From: Prorocentrum cordatum | Taxonomy: Eukaryota > Sar > Dinophyceae > Prorocentrales > Prorocentraceae | Direction: 5' to 3' | DNA: 64,000 nt | Assembly: GCA_963575745.1 (NCBI GenBank) | Contig: CAUYUJ010018897.1 | Span: forward strand, 123,710 to 187,709 | Shown here: piece by piece, positions 63,942-64,000 of the stretch | Position numbering within the stretch: position 1 is the first letter of the stretch | Layout: each line of letters opens with the position of its first letter | Translations under genes and position numbers: made by a program | Notes under the pieces: model-generated | The model's database searches: none | The model's input: the letters and a program-made list of their open reading frames with translations, nothing else | Told to the model about the DNA's origin: nothing

Positions 63942-64000
63942 CTACTGCTCATACCCCTTGTGCCATACGATGGGAGCATCCTGAGCCCGCCGTGATCCCG

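Larger units (their letters stand above)
60959..64000 (-). mobile_element. LINE E: degenerate RT-RNase H retrotransposon, runs off the window
   Basis: Minus-strand order: RT fingers and palm (63940-62937), thumb/connection (62874-62254), RNase H (62147-61494), Cys domain (61150-60960). Same family as B and C. At least five frame changes and one in-frame stop (61496-61494) are present, and both catalytic RT Asp residues are Gly. The 5' part lies beyond position 64000. Confidence 0.8.

Noticed and set aside
1-64000. rRNA, tRNA and snRNA genes
   Set aside because: Read by eye for tRNA boxes and conserved rRNA segments; none convincing. A covariance-model scan would be decisive.

Overview
The window looks like a scaffold piece of a dinoflagellate nuclear genome. 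The evidence is its GC-rich, very repeat-dense sequence, several decayed non-LTR retrotransposons with RNase H, two matches on the minus strand to the 22-nt dinoflagellate spliced leader as I remember it (one 18/21 ungapped, one 19/20 with a 1-nt gap), a tandemly repeated secreted Cys-rich gene, and a 100-N gap at 35855-35954. Nothing bacterial (operons, ribosome binding sites) is visible. The genus cannot be fixed from the sequence alone; Prorocentrum- or Symbiodinium-like genomes are the closest in style.

Layout. 1-5000: nested duplications of modules that each begin with a CAACAATAATTATTC-like junction followed by a (CAA)n tract, plus arrays of a core motif, GAGGAAGTCTCRRGCGGGAGC. 5040-5460: a 101-bp tandem repeat. 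5700-9670: mostly unassigned, with a 164-bp near-palindrome and a strong hairpin. 9672-15715 (minus): LINE A, with ORF1-like zinc-finger and coiled-coil ORFs, an EEP endonuclease, RT and RNase H, all broken by frameshifts. 16095-16770: short tandem repeats. 19130-22660 (minus): LINE B (RT, zinc finger, RNase H, C-terminal Cys domain). 24133-27972: a secreted/surface Cys-module gene made of 687-bp higher-order repeats; a matching last module with a transmembrane anchor lies at 32458-32811. 28000-36000: low-complexity DNA (decamers, TCC, CT, ATC). 36683-37994 (minus): coding-like sequence headed by a spliced-leader relic. 39131-42256 (plus): LINE C, same family as B. 43592-47395 (plus): LINE D, a different RT family, 5'-truncated at the catalytic ADD, with a long uninterrupted ORF. 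47668-48660: about 1 kb of (GGA)n. 49935-53912: a visibly AT-richer block bounded by about 140-bp direct repeats that holds an RT remnant with the motif YVDDT (Penelope-like or a related class). 55920-56440: (ATC)n. 56476-58220: an 11-copy, about 160-bp satellite built on the same core motif as the left end. 60959-63941 (minus, running to the window edge): LINE E, again the B/C family.

The genes do not form a pathway. The coherent stories are: (1) a repeat-expanding, glycosylation-rich, disulfide-module surface protein; (2) a LINE family (B, C, E) that shares a Cys-rich domain after RNase H and usually sits beside (GGA)n/(TCC)n tracts; (3) one core motif used both as a dispersed repeat and as a satellite. 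Most provided long reading frames in GGA, CAA, CGA and ATC tracts are artefacts of low complexity. All family calls were made by eye; no database search was possible.
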